Shown here one piece after another: positions 50,668 through 60,153 of a stretch of DNA of 64,000 nucleotides. Source of the DNA: an uncultured Oscillospiraceae bacterium (lineage in GTDB: Bacteria > Bacillota > Clostridia > Oscillospirales > Ruminococcaceae); contig CAJUPO010000002.1 in assembly GCA_910588145.1 (NCBI GenBank), positions 53,624 through 117,623 on the forward strand. The letters are read 5' to 3'. The stretch's first letter is position 1, and each line of letters opens with the position of its first letter. The notes under the pieces were generated by a model. It searched no databases, was not told where the DNA came from, and saw only the letters and a list, made by a program, of their open reading frames with translations. The translations under genes were made by a program, and so were the position numbers.

Positions 50668-51483
50668 TTACTTTCTCAGAAGTCTGGAATAAAGAATCAT
50701 TCTCAGCCTTCCGGGGATTATTCCCGAAATAATATGAGCAGTGCAGGCGTACAAAAAGTCAAACAGACCGCAGAATCCTTCATTAAACATTTTCTTACGG
50801 AATTTGAGCGCCGCTGAGACGTATTTTAATCCACCGCGTCTTTTATACATTTCCCTGCCGCTTCTCATGTAAAGAACCGGTTCGGGAAGATTATATCCGA
50901 TACAGCCGGAATCAAGCATACGAAGCCAAAGATAATAATCCTCAAACCATTTTGTTTCAATATAGCCGCCTGCCATGTAGACTCTTTGCTTACGGAAAAC
51001 TGTACAGGGATGATTAAAGGGATTGCGGCGTCTTGAAAATTCAATGATTTCATTGTGGGTTTCGGGCAGTACCCGAAATACGCCTGTATCACCTGGAGTA
51101 TCCTTAAATTCCTCAACTGCTGCGCTTACAATATCTGCTTCATGAACGGCGAGAGCCTTGAGCTGACGTTTCATTCTGTCGGGCATGGCTATATCGTCGC
51201 TGTCCATTCTTGCCACAATGTCATTTTTACAGAATCCAAGACCATGGTTCAGGGCGTTTCCCAATCCGCCGGAAGTTTCAAGCTGTATTACATTAATAAA
51301 AGAATATCTTCCGGAAAAATCGGATATTACAGAGTACAGCACATCGGACAATATCCCGTCGCACACCAGAACAAAATCAGACGGAGGAACAGATTGTGCT
51401 AACATACTTTCTATACTCCTGCGGAGATTTTCTGGTTTTTCCTTAATATAAACTGACATCAAAACGGAGTAGTCTGCTGGCAT
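50668..51483 (-). CDS. Family 2 glycosyltransferase
   Basis: The 271-aa GT2 enzyme starts YSVLMSVYIKEKPENLRRSI, has the nucleotide-binding DFVLVCDG and the DxD equivalent VARMDSDDIAMPDRM, and a HPCTVFRK-type acceptor region. It would add a sugar to a lipid-linked intermediate. It is the first gene of the minus-strand cluster that continues with two polyol phosphotransferases and an ABC exporter. The ATG at 51483 has AAAGGAAAGG upstream. Confidence 0.88.
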   Translation of the reverse strand: MPADYSVLMSVYIKEKPENLRRSIESMLAQSVPPSDFVLVCDGILSDVLYSVISDFSGRYSFINVIQLETSGGLGNALNHGLGFCKNDIVARMDSDDIAMPDRMKRQLKALAVHEADIVSAAVEEFKDTPGDTGVFRVLPETHNEIIEFSRRRNPFNHPCTVFRKQRVYMAGGYIETKWFEDYYLWLRMLDSGCIGYNLPEPVLYMRSGREMYKRRGGLKYVSAALKFRKKMFNEGFCGLFDFLYACTAHIISGIIPGRLRMILYSRLLRK

Positions 51484-51604
51484 AATTTTACCTTTCCTTT
51501 AAATTCTGGATTTTGCAATTCATTATAAGTATAACGCTAAAACCATGTAATGTCAACAAATATTGTACAGTTATTAAAATATATAATAATTATAAATCTA
51601 CAAA

Positions 51605-51631
51605 AAGAACTCACTTAAGAAGTGAGTTCTT
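51605..51631. terminator. Terminator after the nuclease-like gene
   Basis: The 11-bp stem AAGAACTCACT/AGTGAGTTCTT with a 5-base loop lies just after the stop at 51642 on the minus strand, followed by a T-rich tail. Confidence 0.82.
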
Positions 51632-51641
51632 ATAAATTTTA

Positions 51642-52472
51642 CTATTTTTCATAGCATATTACATCTTTTTCAACGGCTTCTATAATCTCATCCGGTATCT
51701 GTGATACATTTAAGGTATATATTATATTCAGACGAGGATTAAAGATACCAAGCTTTTTAATATTTTTATATTTTGGACTGCCGTCATGCTGCCCGATTAT
51801 CCAGTACATAAGAAGCTGTAATGTTTGCTGTGAATTTAGTTTGTTTTTTGATACTTTAAAATCCCATATGGTATCTTTAGTTAAAAAATCGCCTTCTCCA
51901 TCAGTTACAGTATTAGTAAAAGCTTCTTTTTTAAATGTAAAACCTGTTTCTATTACAGGACCATGTTTTTTCCAAAAATATATACTTCGTTGAACCATAG
52001 TTCTAATATTTTCAATGGTATTTGTGTCAAGGGCAATTTCATTTGGATAAATTATTTCTTGTTTAGCGCTGTATAAAGAATAGGTAGAAGCAGCCCTCAT
52101 AGCTGAATATATATTACGGCACCAAGTATCAAAGGTAGTCAATTTACAGGCATTTATGATGGATTGGTCATCAAGACCCTTTTTTATATCAGATGTTAAA
52201 TCCATGTAATTTATCGCCTCTTCAAATCCCTGCTTAAAAGCATTTAAAATTCCTGCTGTTGAAATATTAAAAACATCTTTTGCACTAACTCCCATTTCTA
52301 ATCTTGTTAAATACTCAACAACCATTCCCATATTAAAGTAATGAATGGTTTCAAATTTCATATCCATTAATTGTTTTCCATCATCTATGATTGTTGTTTC
52401 AAATTGTGACTGTTTAAGATAGCCGCCTCTTGGTTGATTAGCATGTTTACTTATTCTGCTTACTGTACTCAT
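51642..52472 (-). CDS. Orphan PD-(D/E)XK nuclease-like protein
   Basis: The 276-aa soluble protein starts MSTVSRISKHANQPRGG, with AGGAGG before ATG 52472. Its C-terminal third has GEGDFLTKDTIWDFKVSKNK, a G-x-x-D then D-F-K pair, followed by QTLQLLMYWIIG. That order (acidic residue, D/E-x-K, then Q-x6-Y) is typical of RecB/Cas4-like PD-(D/E)XK nucleases. No Cas, phage or restriction genes surround it. The gene is visibly more AT-rich than its neighbours, with a good terminator, so it may be an import. The target is unknown. Confidence 0.6.
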   Translation of the reverse strand: MSTVSRISKHANQPRGGYLKQSQFETTIIDDGKQLMDMKFETIHYFNMGMVVEYLTRLEMGVSAKDVFNISTAGILNAFKQGFEEAINYMDLTSDIKKGLDDQSIINACKLTTFDTWCRNIYSAMRAASTYSLYSAKQEIIYPNEIALDTNTIENIRTMVQRSIYFWKKHGPVIETGFTFKKEAFTNTVTDGEGDFLTKDTIWDFKVSKNKLNSQQTLQLLMYWIIGQHDGSPKYKNIKKLGIFNPRLNIIYTLNVSQIPDEIIEAVEKDVICYEK

Positions 52473-52618
52473 TTTAAATCCTCCTAAAATAACATTATTT
52501 TCCATATTATAACATAAATATTAGGTAAGTTCCAGTTTTATATTTTAATATATGATTTGACAAGGAAACACTGAGGGTTTATAATAATTATTATCTTATG
52601 GCTGGGAGGGTGCGGTAT

Positions 52619-54235
52619 TTGAATATAAAATCTGTATTTAGGACGATACGTGAAGTTTTTGGTGAAAGCAGGTATCTTTGTCAATTTAAAAAAGACGTCA
52701 TACCAGGAACGCTATACAGAGCGGAAAAGGTCGGTAAGCCGGATTTAAAAAAACTGTCTGTATCACAATACATAATAGCCGAAACAGCTTTGCCAAACTG
52801 CTTTATAAAAAAAGAAAAACAGGTTTTAATATCAGCATTTTCTACCGAAAAAAAAGTTTTTTTCGGTAGAATACAAAGAACCCTGTTAATGTCTGATTAT
52901 ATTATTTTTCCGGAGTGCACTGACGCAGAGGAATATGTTTCTGAATATATGCTGGACGGGCTTTATTGCGGAAAAATTCTTACAGGTGAAAAGGATAAAA
53001 TTATCAGCAATATTATGGCGGGAAATATTCCTGACGGAATTTGTCTGCGCAGCAAAACAAAAAAAGTACTGATTTATGCCGGATCACTTGCGCAGAACGG
53101 CCTTACGGCGTCTTTGTTAAATCTTCTGTCGTCAGTTGACAGACAAGCAGTTGACATAAGAATAACGTATCGTGAGGAAGCGCTTAAAAAGAATCCGGAG
53201 AATATTAAAAAAATTCCTGAAGGAATTATGACTGTACCTTTAGCGGGTAAAACCTTGTATAGCTTGTCTGAACTTTTGTGCTATATACTTTATTATAAGT
53301 GCGGAATTGAATGGCAGTTTATAGTAAAAAGACTTGACAAGCTTTACAAAAGGGAGTGGAAAAGGCTTTACGGCGCAATTAAACCGGACTGCGCTGTACA
53401 ATTTACAGGATATGAATATGGAGTTATCAACCTTTTCCGAGCGGCTGATGCAAGACGAGTTATCTATGTTCATAATAATATGAAAGAAGAAATAAAGCTG
53501 CGCAGGAATCAGCATGAACCTACTCTTAGAAGAGCCTATAATGAATTTGATACAGTCGCTCTTGTTACAGAGGATATGCGGGAGTCCGCTTTGGATATAA
53601 GCCGAGGCGGAGGAAATATGCAGGCAGTGCCCAATTGCCATAATTGGAAAGAAGTGATTAGAAAAAGTCTTTTGCCTGTTGAATTTCAGAAAGAAACTGA
53701 AAGTACAGTTTCCATATCTGAGCTAAATGACCTGCTTCAGAACGATAAGGTGAAATTTATAACAATAGGAAGATATTCAAGTGAAAAAGCGCATAAGCGC
53801 CTGATAGACGCATTTTCTGAGTATTACAGGGAGCGTCCTGATACTGTACTTATTATAATAGGCGGACGAGGAGAACTTTATGAGGATACGGTAAGATATG
53901 CTGAAAGGTCAGGAGCAGAGGTTATTCTGATACGCTCTATGGAAAATCCTATGCCGGTATTAAAGCAGTGCAGTCTTTTTATTCTTCCGTCGCTGTATGA
54001 GGGGCTTGGACTTGTTATTTTAGAAGCGGATACGCTTGGGATACCAACTTTAGCAACAGATATACGGGGACCTCGGGGATTTATGAAAAAATACGGCGGA
54101 ACACTGATTGAAAACAGCAAGGCGGGAATTTTGAATGGAATGAAAATGTTTGCAGACTCAAAAATAACTGCCATGAATGTGGATTATGAAAAATATAATA
54201 ACGAAGCGGTCAAAAAATTCTATGAAATCATTTGA
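52619..54235 (+). CDS. Glycosyltransferase (GT4 type) with long N-terminal region
   Basis: The 538-aa protein has its GT4 domain in the second half: FITIGRYSSEKAHKRLIDAF, VLIIIGGRGELYED and the donor-binding FILPSLYEGLGLVILEAD. The N-terminal half resembles the domain found in TagB/CDP-glycerol-linked transferases only loosely. The start is TTG 52619, seven bases after GGGAGGG; an ATG at 52598 lies before that site. A near-perfect 32-base palindrome lies inside at 52840-52871. It stands apart from the minus-strand polymer cluster but may serve the same surface glycan. Confidence 0.83.
   Translation: MNIKSVFRTIREVFGESRYLCQFKKDVIPGTLYRAEKVGKPDLKKLSVSQYIIAETALPNCFIKKEKQVLISAFSTEKKVFFGRIQRTLLMSDYIIFPECTDAEEYVSEYMLDGLYCGKILTGEKDKIISNIMAGNIPDGICLRSKTKKVLIYAGSLAQNGLTASLLNLLSSVDRQAVDIRITYREEALKKNPENIKKIPEGIMTVPLAGKTLYSLSELLCYILYYKCGIEWQFIVKRLDKLYKREWKRLYGAIKPDCAVQFTGYEYGVINLFRAADARRVIYVHNNMKEEIKLRRNQHEPTLRRAYNEFDTVALVTEDMRESALDISRGGGNMQAVPNCHNWKEVIRKSLLPVEFQKETESTVSISELNDLLQNDKVKFITIGRYSSEKAHKRLIDAFSEYYRERPDTVLIIIGGRGELYEDTVRYAERSGAEVILIRSMENPMPVLKQCSLFILPSLYEGLGLVILEADTLGIPTLATDIRGPRGFMKKYGGTLIENSKAGILNGMKMFADSKITAMNVDYEKYNNEAVKKFYEII
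52840..52871. repeat. 15-bp perfect inverted repeat inside glycosyltransferase gene
   Basis: The arms TTCTACCGAAAAAAA and TTTTTTTCGGTAGAA are separated by AG. It codes for FSTEKKVFFGR in frame. The A8/T7 runs are open to slippage. Confidence 0.9.
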
Positions 54236-54349
54236 TAATTATGTGAATTTTTTCATTTTCTATTGTAAAACAGTTTAAAATATTGTATAATATTAAGTAA
54301 TTGTAAGCATGGAGCGGCGATTAATTAAAAATTAAGGAGGAATAAAAAT

Positions 54350-57300
54350 TTGGCTCATTCAGCGAAAATAAAAGCTCCGTCAGATATAGTAAAAAAAGGC
54401 TTTTCGGTAAAGAACTTTTTTTCTTTTCTGCAGCAGTGGGCTTTCAGAAATAAAATTTATTTTCTGGCGTTCATTATACCGGTTATTATAATGTTTATTG
54501 CTTACGCAATGTTTAAAATCTATCCGTTTGGTGACGAATCTGTACTTGTTCTTGACCTTAACGGACAGTATGTCCATTACTTTGAGGCTTTGAGAGACGC
54601 CTTTTGGGGCGACGGCAGCGCTCTTTACAGCTGGTCGAGAAACCTTTCCGGCGGATATATGGGTATTATCGGATATTATCTTGCAAGTCCGTTTACTCTT
54701 GTAGTTTTGCTTCTGCCAAGAACCATGCTGCTGGGCAGTCTTCTTATTATGATTCTGCTTAAAATAGGAGCTGCCGGAGTAACTTTCAGTTATTATTTAC
54801 AGAAATCCAAAGGCATGAAGCCGTTTCAGTCGGTAATCTTCTCGTCGCTTTATGCGCTTATGGCTTACGGCGTTATCCAGCTTATGAACCCTATGTGGCT
54901 GGATGGACTTATTCTTCTGCCGTTGATAATGCTCGGCGTTGAATATCTTATTGACGACGGCAGAAAGCTGAACTACATAATTCCGCTTGCTCTTATGTTC
55001 ATTGCCAACTTCTACATAGGATTCATGATTGCGATTTTTACTTTCCTGTACTTCATGTTCTATCTTTTATTCGGAAGTGACAAAACGCTTAAAATTTCTA
55101 TTTATGACAAGTGGTCAAGATTCGTAAGATTTATGGGAGCTACTGTTGTGGTGCTTTTATGCTCCGCATTTATGCTGCTTCCGGTCTATAATGCTCTTAA
55201 GCTTGGTAAGTTTGAGTTCTCTGATCCAAATTATACTTACAGCGCTCAGTTTTCACCGATTGACTTTTTCATGCAGATGTTTGCAGGTCAGTATGATTCA
55301 GTAAATCCTGAAAAGAGTCCGCTTCCTGAAATTTACTGCGGTGTTCTTTCAGTTGTGATGCTTCCGCTGTTCTATCTGAATAAAAAGATTCCTAATGTAA
55401 AAAAAGCGGGATATACTGTTTTCCTCTTTATAATGTTTATATGCATGTACGTTAAGCCGATTGACATGATGTGGCACGGCGGACAGGAGCCTAACTGGCT
55501 GCCGTTCCGTTATTCGTTCACTTTTTCATTCCTGATTCTTTGTATGGCGGCAACGGCGTTTACAAAACTTGACGGAATAAAAATACCGGCAATCTGCGGT
55601 TCCGGCTTAGGCATTATAATATTCCTGCTTATAAATGAATCGAGGGGCATTGAGCATATTACCTCAAAGGAAATATGGATTTCAGTTGGCCTTACCGTAA
55701 TTTATGCAGGTATGCTGCTTGTTGTGAGCAGATACAAAAAAGCCATGAACTTTATTGCTCCCCTGGTTATTTTCGCTGTCAGCAGCGGAGAATTGCTCTA
55801 CAACAGCTATGATACACTTAAGTCAGAGGACGCTGAACTTTCATATTCCACACGTACTTCATGGTATGACTATATAAACAACGGACGTGCCGTTACAAAC
55901 ACAATTGAAAATATGGATAAGGGCTTTTACCGTGCTGAAAAAACTTTCCATAGAACGGTAAACGATAATCTTGCGCTTGGTCTAAAAGGAATCAGCCATT
56001 CAAGTTCAGTTATGAACGCAAGGCTTTTGAAATTCCTTGAAGCTATGGGATACAATGCAAACACATACTATTCCCGCTATGACGGAAACACTCCGGTTTC
56101 AGATTCACTCCTTGGTATTAAGTACGTATTGGATAAGAGAGAACCTTCCGAAGAATTAAATAAAAAGGGTCTTGTAAATTCTATTTACGACTATAAATAC
56201 TCCTGTGATTTTAATGGATTTGATCCTGAGGTAAACGCCGACAAGGAACAGGTAGTGGACGTCTATGAAAATACCGGCGCCTTGGCAATGGGTTATATGG
56301 CTGATACAAGCATACAGAATATTGCCGCATTCGGTAATGACAATCCATTTAACAGCCAGAACCTTTTCCTGAGTACCGTTGCCGGTGATACTGTTATTGA
56401 TCTTAATGACACATCCAATCCGTTTAAGCAGTATACAGAATACTTTAAGCCAATGAATGTCAATCCTGACGATTTTGTTCTGAGTAATGTAACTACTGAG
56501 CCATACGGCAATGACCAGATTAAGTATGTTGCTGAGGAAAGCGGAGATCCGACAGTGGATATGTTCATAACTCCTGATAAGGACGGAGATGTGTATATGT
56601 ACTTTAAAACAGAGTTCCAGCACGCTGTAAATCTCTGGCTGAGTACAGAACAGGACGAAAACGGTCAGTATGTTGACTTTGAATATGTAAAGACATATTT
56701 TGAAAACCATGATTACCATATTATAAATCTTGGCAGCTTTAAGGCTGGACAGACATTTGATCTGAGAATGACTGTTGCAAATGAATTTACAATTGTAAAG
56801 AATTTCTTCTTCTATCAGCTTGATGAAGACGCATATACAGCGGCTGTTACTAAGCTTAAGGAACAGCAGTGGAATCTTACTAAAGCGGAAGGCCGCCGTT
56901 TTGAAGGAACCATTGAAGCACGTGAAAATCAGATTATGATGACAAGTATTCCATATGAACCAGGCTGGTCTATTAAGGTTGACGGAAAACGTGTAGATAA
57001 TCTTGTTGAAGAAATAAAGCAGCCTGACGGAAGTGTTGCGCTGAGAAATACAGCAGGGGAAACCGGTCAGGTAATAATTGCAGACGCAATGATAGGCGTT
57101 AGACTTCTTCCGGGTACACATACTGTTGAAATGACTTATACGCCTCCGGGACTAAACCTTGGAATATTTGCTCTGTTGGCGGGTATTGTAATTATAGTGT
57201 ATATTTACAAGTATGATAAGAAAAATAACAAGGTGCTTATTGCGCTAAGGCGTCAGAAGCGTGAAATGGCTTTACAGCCTGCAAAAAAGCCGGACGGTGA

Positions 57301-57430
57301 TGACGTTGCTGAGACCTGCGCTGAAATAAAGGAAGCAGCCAACGAAGGTACAGAGAATAATAATACTCAGGTCAATACTGCTTCAAAGCCTAAAAAACAG
57401 AAGAATAAAGGTAAAAAGAAGAAAAGGTAA
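54350..57430 (+). CDS. YfhO-family multi-pass membrane protein
   Basis: The 1026-aa protein has about twelve or more membrane segments, mostly in the first half, a large extracellular part (about residues 500-940), a last membrane segment near 945-965 and a lysine-rich cytoplasmic tail. The NFYIGFMIAIFTFLYF and LPFRYSFTFSFLIL segments are typical of YfhO, a GT-C-like family that decorates lipoteichoic acid in relatives. The start is TTG 54350, after AGGAGG. It follows the GT4 gene by 114 bases, consistent with surface glycan work. Confidence 0.88.
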   Translation: MAHSAKIKAPSDIVKKGFSVKNFFSFLQQWAFRNKIYFLAFIIPVIIMFIAYAMFKIYPFGDESVLVLDLNGQYVHYFEALRDAFWGDGSALYSWSRNLSGGYMGIIGYYLASPFTLVVLLLPRTMLLGSLLIMILLKIGAAGVTFSYYLQKSKGMKPFQSVIFSSLYALMAYGVIQLMNPMWLDGLILLPLIMLGVEYLIDDGRKLNYIIPLALMFIANFYIGFMIAIFTFLYFMFYLLFGSDKTLKISIYDKWSRFVRFMGATVVVLLCSAFMLLPVYNALKLGKFEFSDPNYTYSAQFSPIDFFMQMFAGQYDSVNPEKSPLPEIYCGVLSVVMLPLFYLNKKIPNVKKAGYTVFLFIMFICMYVKPIDMMWHGGQEPNWLPFRYSFTFSFLILCMAATAFTKLDGIKIPAICGSGLGIIIFLLINESRGIEHITSKEIWISVGLTVIYAGMLLVVSRYKKAMNFIAPLVIFAVSSGELLYNSYDTLKSEDAELSYSTRTSWYDYINNGRAVTNTIENMDKGFYRAEKTFHRTVNDNLALGLKGISHSSSVMNARLLKFLEAMGYNANTYYSRYDGNTPVSDSLLGIKYVLDKREPSEELNKKGLVNSIYDYKYSCDFNGFDPEVNADKEQVVDVYENTGALAMGYMADTSIQNIAAFGNDNPFNSQNLFLSTVAGDTVIDLNDTSNPFKQYTEYFKPMNVNPDDFVLSNVTTEPYGNDQIKYVAEESGDPTVDMFITPDKDGDVYMYFKTEFQHAVNLWLSTEQDENGQYVDFEYVKTYFENHDYHIINLGSFKAGQTFDLRMTVANEFTIVKNFFFYQLDEDAYTAAVTKLKEQQWNLTKAEGRRFEGTIEARENQIMMTSIPYEPGWSIKVDGKRVDNLVEEIKQPDGSVALRNTAGETGQVIIADAMIGVRLLPGTHTVEMTYTPPGLNLGIFALLAGIVIIVYIYKYDKKNNKVLIALRRQKREMALQPAKKPDGDDVAETCAEIKEAANEGTENNNTQVNTASKPKKQKNKGKKKKR

Positions 57431-57433
57431 TTA

Positions 57434-57458
57434 AAAGGACGGCGTATAGCCGTCCTTT
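57434..57458 (+). terminator. Terminator of YfhO gene
   Basis: The 10-bp stem AAAGGACGGC/GCCGTCCTTT with a 5-base loop lies directly after the stop. Confidence 0.85.
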
Positions 57459-57499
57459 ATCACATATCATAACGCCTGAGGGCAGAACGGAGAAGATTT

Positions 57500-58105
57500 A
57501 TGGCAATGACAATAGCTTATGAGGTTGGACAGAACCTTTATCTGAATATTACTAATAAGTGTCCGTGCAGCTGTACATTCTGCATAAGAAAAAATGCAGA
57601 CGGAGCATACGGTTCTGACAGTCTATGGCTCGAACATGATCCTGAAATCGAAGAAATTATTGACGCTCTTGAAAATATGGATTATAAGAAATATAATGAA
57701 GTTGTTTTCTGCGGATACGGTGAACCCACCGAGAGAATTGATGTGCTTATTGAAACAGCAAAATTTATAAAGGAGAATAACGGACCGAAAATAAGAATCA
57801 ATACTAATGGATTGTCTGATCTTATTAACGGCAGACCAACGGCTCAGCTTTTGGAGGGGCTTGCAGATATTGTTTCGATCAGTCTGAACGCAGGCACTAA
57901 GGAAGAATATCTTAAAGTTACAAGACCTTCGTTTGGTGACAGTTCATTTGAAGAAATGCAGAAATTTGCCGTTGAATGTAAAAAATATGTTCCGGAGGTT
58001 GTGCTTACAGTTGTAGACGTAATCGGAGAAGATGAAGTTAACGCTGCAAGAAAGATCGCCGGGGATTTGGGAATAAAACTGCGTGTAAGGGCATATGAAG
58101 CATAA
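57500..58105 (+). CDS. Small radical SAM protein, TatD-linked type
   Basis: The 201-aa protein has the radical SAM cluster motif CPCSCTFC (CX3CX2C) within NLYLNITNKCPCSCTFCIRK and the SAM-binding GYGEPTERIDV. The SLWLEHDPEIEEI segment fits the short TatD-linked radical SAM group, often next to a tatD gene. No TatD-like gene is in the window. The substrate is not known. GGAG stands nine bases before the ATG. It is a single gene between two terminators. Confidence 0.84.
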   Translation: MAMTIAYEVGQNLYLNITNKCPCSCTFCIRKNADGAYGSDSLWLEHDPEIEEIIDALENMDYKKYNEVVFCGYGEPTERIDVLIETAKFIKENNGPKIRINTNGLSDLINGRPTAQLLEGLADIVSISLNAGTKEEYLKVTRPSFGDSSFEEMQKFAVECKKYVPEVVLTVVDVIGEDEVNAARKIAGDLGIKLRVRAYEA

Positions 58106-58147
58106 GTGTTTTGCCATGAATGGGTTTTAAAGGATGATTCGCTTTAA

Positions 58148-58180
58148 AAAGGGATGCTTTTCTAATGAAAGCATCCCTTT
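58148..58180. terminator. Bidirectional terminator between radical SAM gene and ger operon
   Basis: The 13-bp stem AAAGGGATGCTTT/AAAGCATCCCTTT with T/A tails on both strands. Confidence 0.9.
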
Positions 58181-58199
58181 TTTATACATTAAATTTAGA

Positions 58200-59159
58200 C
58201 TATTCAGCAACTTTTATTCGATAAAAAAACTTAAGCTTAGGAATAATATCTTTCCATTGTGCATTTGCGGCTATTCCTGAGGATTCAATGCATTTTTCAA
58301 GCCCGAAAACGTCTGCTCCGTATACTGTAACTGTTTTGGCTATTGCGCCGGAGCAAAGGGCAGAAATCTGATCTGAAATTTCACGTCTGGCGTCTGATAT
58401 ATTATGGTTTTTATTTTGAACATTACCGTTTATTTTAATTTCAACTGTAATATTAATGCTGTCATTGTCTGCTTCGGCAGTAAGCTTTGTTTTGCTTTTG
58501 CTGACAAAAAAGTCTGTCATTCCATCACCGGTGTTTACGGGAATATAAAGCTCCCGTATATTTCCGTTCAGCCAGCAAAGTCCCTTTGCTTCATCGCTTG
58601 TAAGGGTTCCTATTATGCCCTTGGAATCTATAATTGCCATGCCCAGACCTTGCTGATTTATAATAGGAACTGCTGCCATTCCGTCATCTCCGAGCATATC
58701 GTCCAGAACGTCATTTATATTTCTTTTAAGAATGAGTCCCTTTCGGTTGTTGCTTTCTATAAGTCCTGACAGCGAATTTTCTTCGTCTTGGGAGGTTATA
58801 TCAGCGGCTTTTTCGTTGGTGCATACAAATCCGCAGGAGGGGGAAATTCTGTTGTTTTTTATCAGAAGCTCCAGATTTTCCTGAAGATTGCCTTCCCCTG
58901 AAATAAACAATTCGGTGTGCCCGCTGAAAAGTGTTTTTTCCTGGGAGGTTTCAGCGTTTTCAATTGCTGAAAAAATAGTTCTTCCGTTTCCGGTTAGAGT
59001 ATTTTCACTATCATAAAGTCTGAGAGATATATTTTGGATTCCGTCTTCAGTAAAGTCTGTACCGATAGTTTTGACAAAGCTCATGCTTCTTACTTCACCT
59101 TTATGACTGCACCCGCTCAGCAGAATCAGCAGCAATGCCGGAAGCAGTATTTTTTTCAT
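58200..59159 (-). CDS. gerC: Spore germination lipoprotein, Ger(x)C family
   Basis: This is the C subunit of a germinant receptor. The 319-aa protein has a lipoprotein signal peptide with lipobox LLSGC (Cys about residue 17), then the Ger(x)C N-terminal domain and a C-terminal region. It would sit on the inner spore membrane, facing the cortex side. The start ATG 59159 has AAGGAGG upstream and lies 59 bases inside the end of the permease gene. It is the last gene of gerA-gerB-gerC. Confidence 0.9.
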   Translation of the reverse strand: MKKILLPALLLILLSGCSHKGEVRSMSFVKTIGTDFTEDGIQNISLRLYDSENTLTGNGRTIFSAIENAETSQEKTLFSGHTELFISGEGNLQENLELLIKNNRISPSCGFVCTNEKAADITSQDEENSLSGLIESNNRKGLILKRNINDVLDDMLGDDGMAAVPIINQQGLGMAIIDSKGIIGTLTSDEAKGLCWLNGNIRELYIPVNTGDGMTDFFVSKSKTKLTAEADNDSINITVEIKINGNVQNKNHNISDARREISDQISALCSGAIAKTVTVYGADVFGLEKCIESSGIAANAQWKDIIPKLKFFYRIKVAE

Positions 59160-60153
59160 TTCCGATTTTCCTCCTTATAAACATGATAAGCGGTATTATT
59201 ACGGCAAGAATTATAATCAGGATTCCCATAACAGGGAAAATATTCAGCGACATCATTCTTATAGCCGCTGACAGTCCAGCCATGAAAACGGCGGAAATTA
59301 CTCCCGTATATTTTAGTTCGGGGAATACTTCTCTTATAAGGGACGAGCTTAGCACAAGCTGTAAAGTTACAGTCATTACGCAGAGCATAGTGAATACTAT
59401 CATATATAAGGAATCGGCACGCTGAATACTGAACGGCTGAGAGAATGCTCCGGCGGTAAAAAACGGGTATTCGGCAATGTTCATAATTCTTCCCAGAACT
59501 GTTATTTCGATAGCGCAAATTATTTCTGTCAGGACAAGCTTCCAAATAAAGAAATGATAAGTGCTTTTTTCTCTGTTTCCGTTGGCAGAGTCAAGGAGAA
59601 TAAACAGCATTACCAGTTCTCCGGACGAACAGAAATCACGTATTCCATGCTTTAAAATTCCTGAAGCTGACGCTTGAGGTACAAAATTGGAAAGGTCAGC
59701 TTTGGGATATGCCCCAAGTATCATGACAGCGACTGAGAGAATAATGAATCCAAGCATTACAGTGCTGTATCTGGAAACTGATTTAAGGCCCAGTGAAGCG
59801 GCATATATGCTGACTGCCGCAAGAATTACCGTACCGGTAAGACTGCTGTCGATCGGAAAATACACGCTTTTGGTAACTCCCCATAGATTTCCGAAGGAAA
59901 CCGCTCCCCATATTATAAAATAGAGAGCGTATAGAAGCTTTCCGGCTTTTCCGAAAAGAATTTCCTTGCTAAGACTGAATTTATTCTGTCTGTAAAGCGC
60001 TATCATAGGTATAGCCGCTAATATCTGAAATGCGGCAGAAAGCGCTGCGCCTGCCATCTGTTCAGCATTGGACGACTGGACTGAGCATATCAAACTGAAC
60101 ATTTTTACACCCAGTAGCAGTGTGAATAACTGACTGCTGCTTATTTTATTCAT
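59101..60153 (-). CDS. gerB: Spore germination permease, GerB type
   Basis: This is the B subunit of the germinant receptor, an amino acid-polyamine-type permease thought to bind the germinant. The 350-aa protein has about ten membrane segments. ATG 60153 is six bases after GGAGG; the open frame runs on upstream to 60216 but that part is inside gerA. It overlaps gerA by eight bases and gerC by 59. The germinant cannot be predicted. Confidence 0.9.
   Translation of the reverse strand: MNKISSSQLFTLLLGVKMFSLICSVQSSNAEQMAGAALSAAFQILAAIPMIALYRQNKFSLSKEILFGKAGKLLYALYFIIWGAVSFGNLWGVTKSVYFPIDSSLTGTVILAAVSIYAASLGLKSVSRYSTVMLGFIILSVAVMILGAYPKADLSNFVPQASASGILKHGIRDFCSSGELVMLFILLDSANGNREKSTYHFFIWKLVLTEIICAIEITVLGRIMNIAEYPFFTAGAFSQPFSIQRADSLYMIVFTMLCVMTVTLQLVLSSSLIREVFPELKYTGVISAVFMAGLSAAIRMMSLNIFPVMGILIIILAVIIPLIMFIRRKIGNEKNTASGIAADSAERVQS

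Noticed and set aside
56156..57121. 321-codon antisense open frame inside the YfhO gene
   Set aside because: Cysteine/histidine-rich translation without domain or start signals; a shadow of the sense coding frame.
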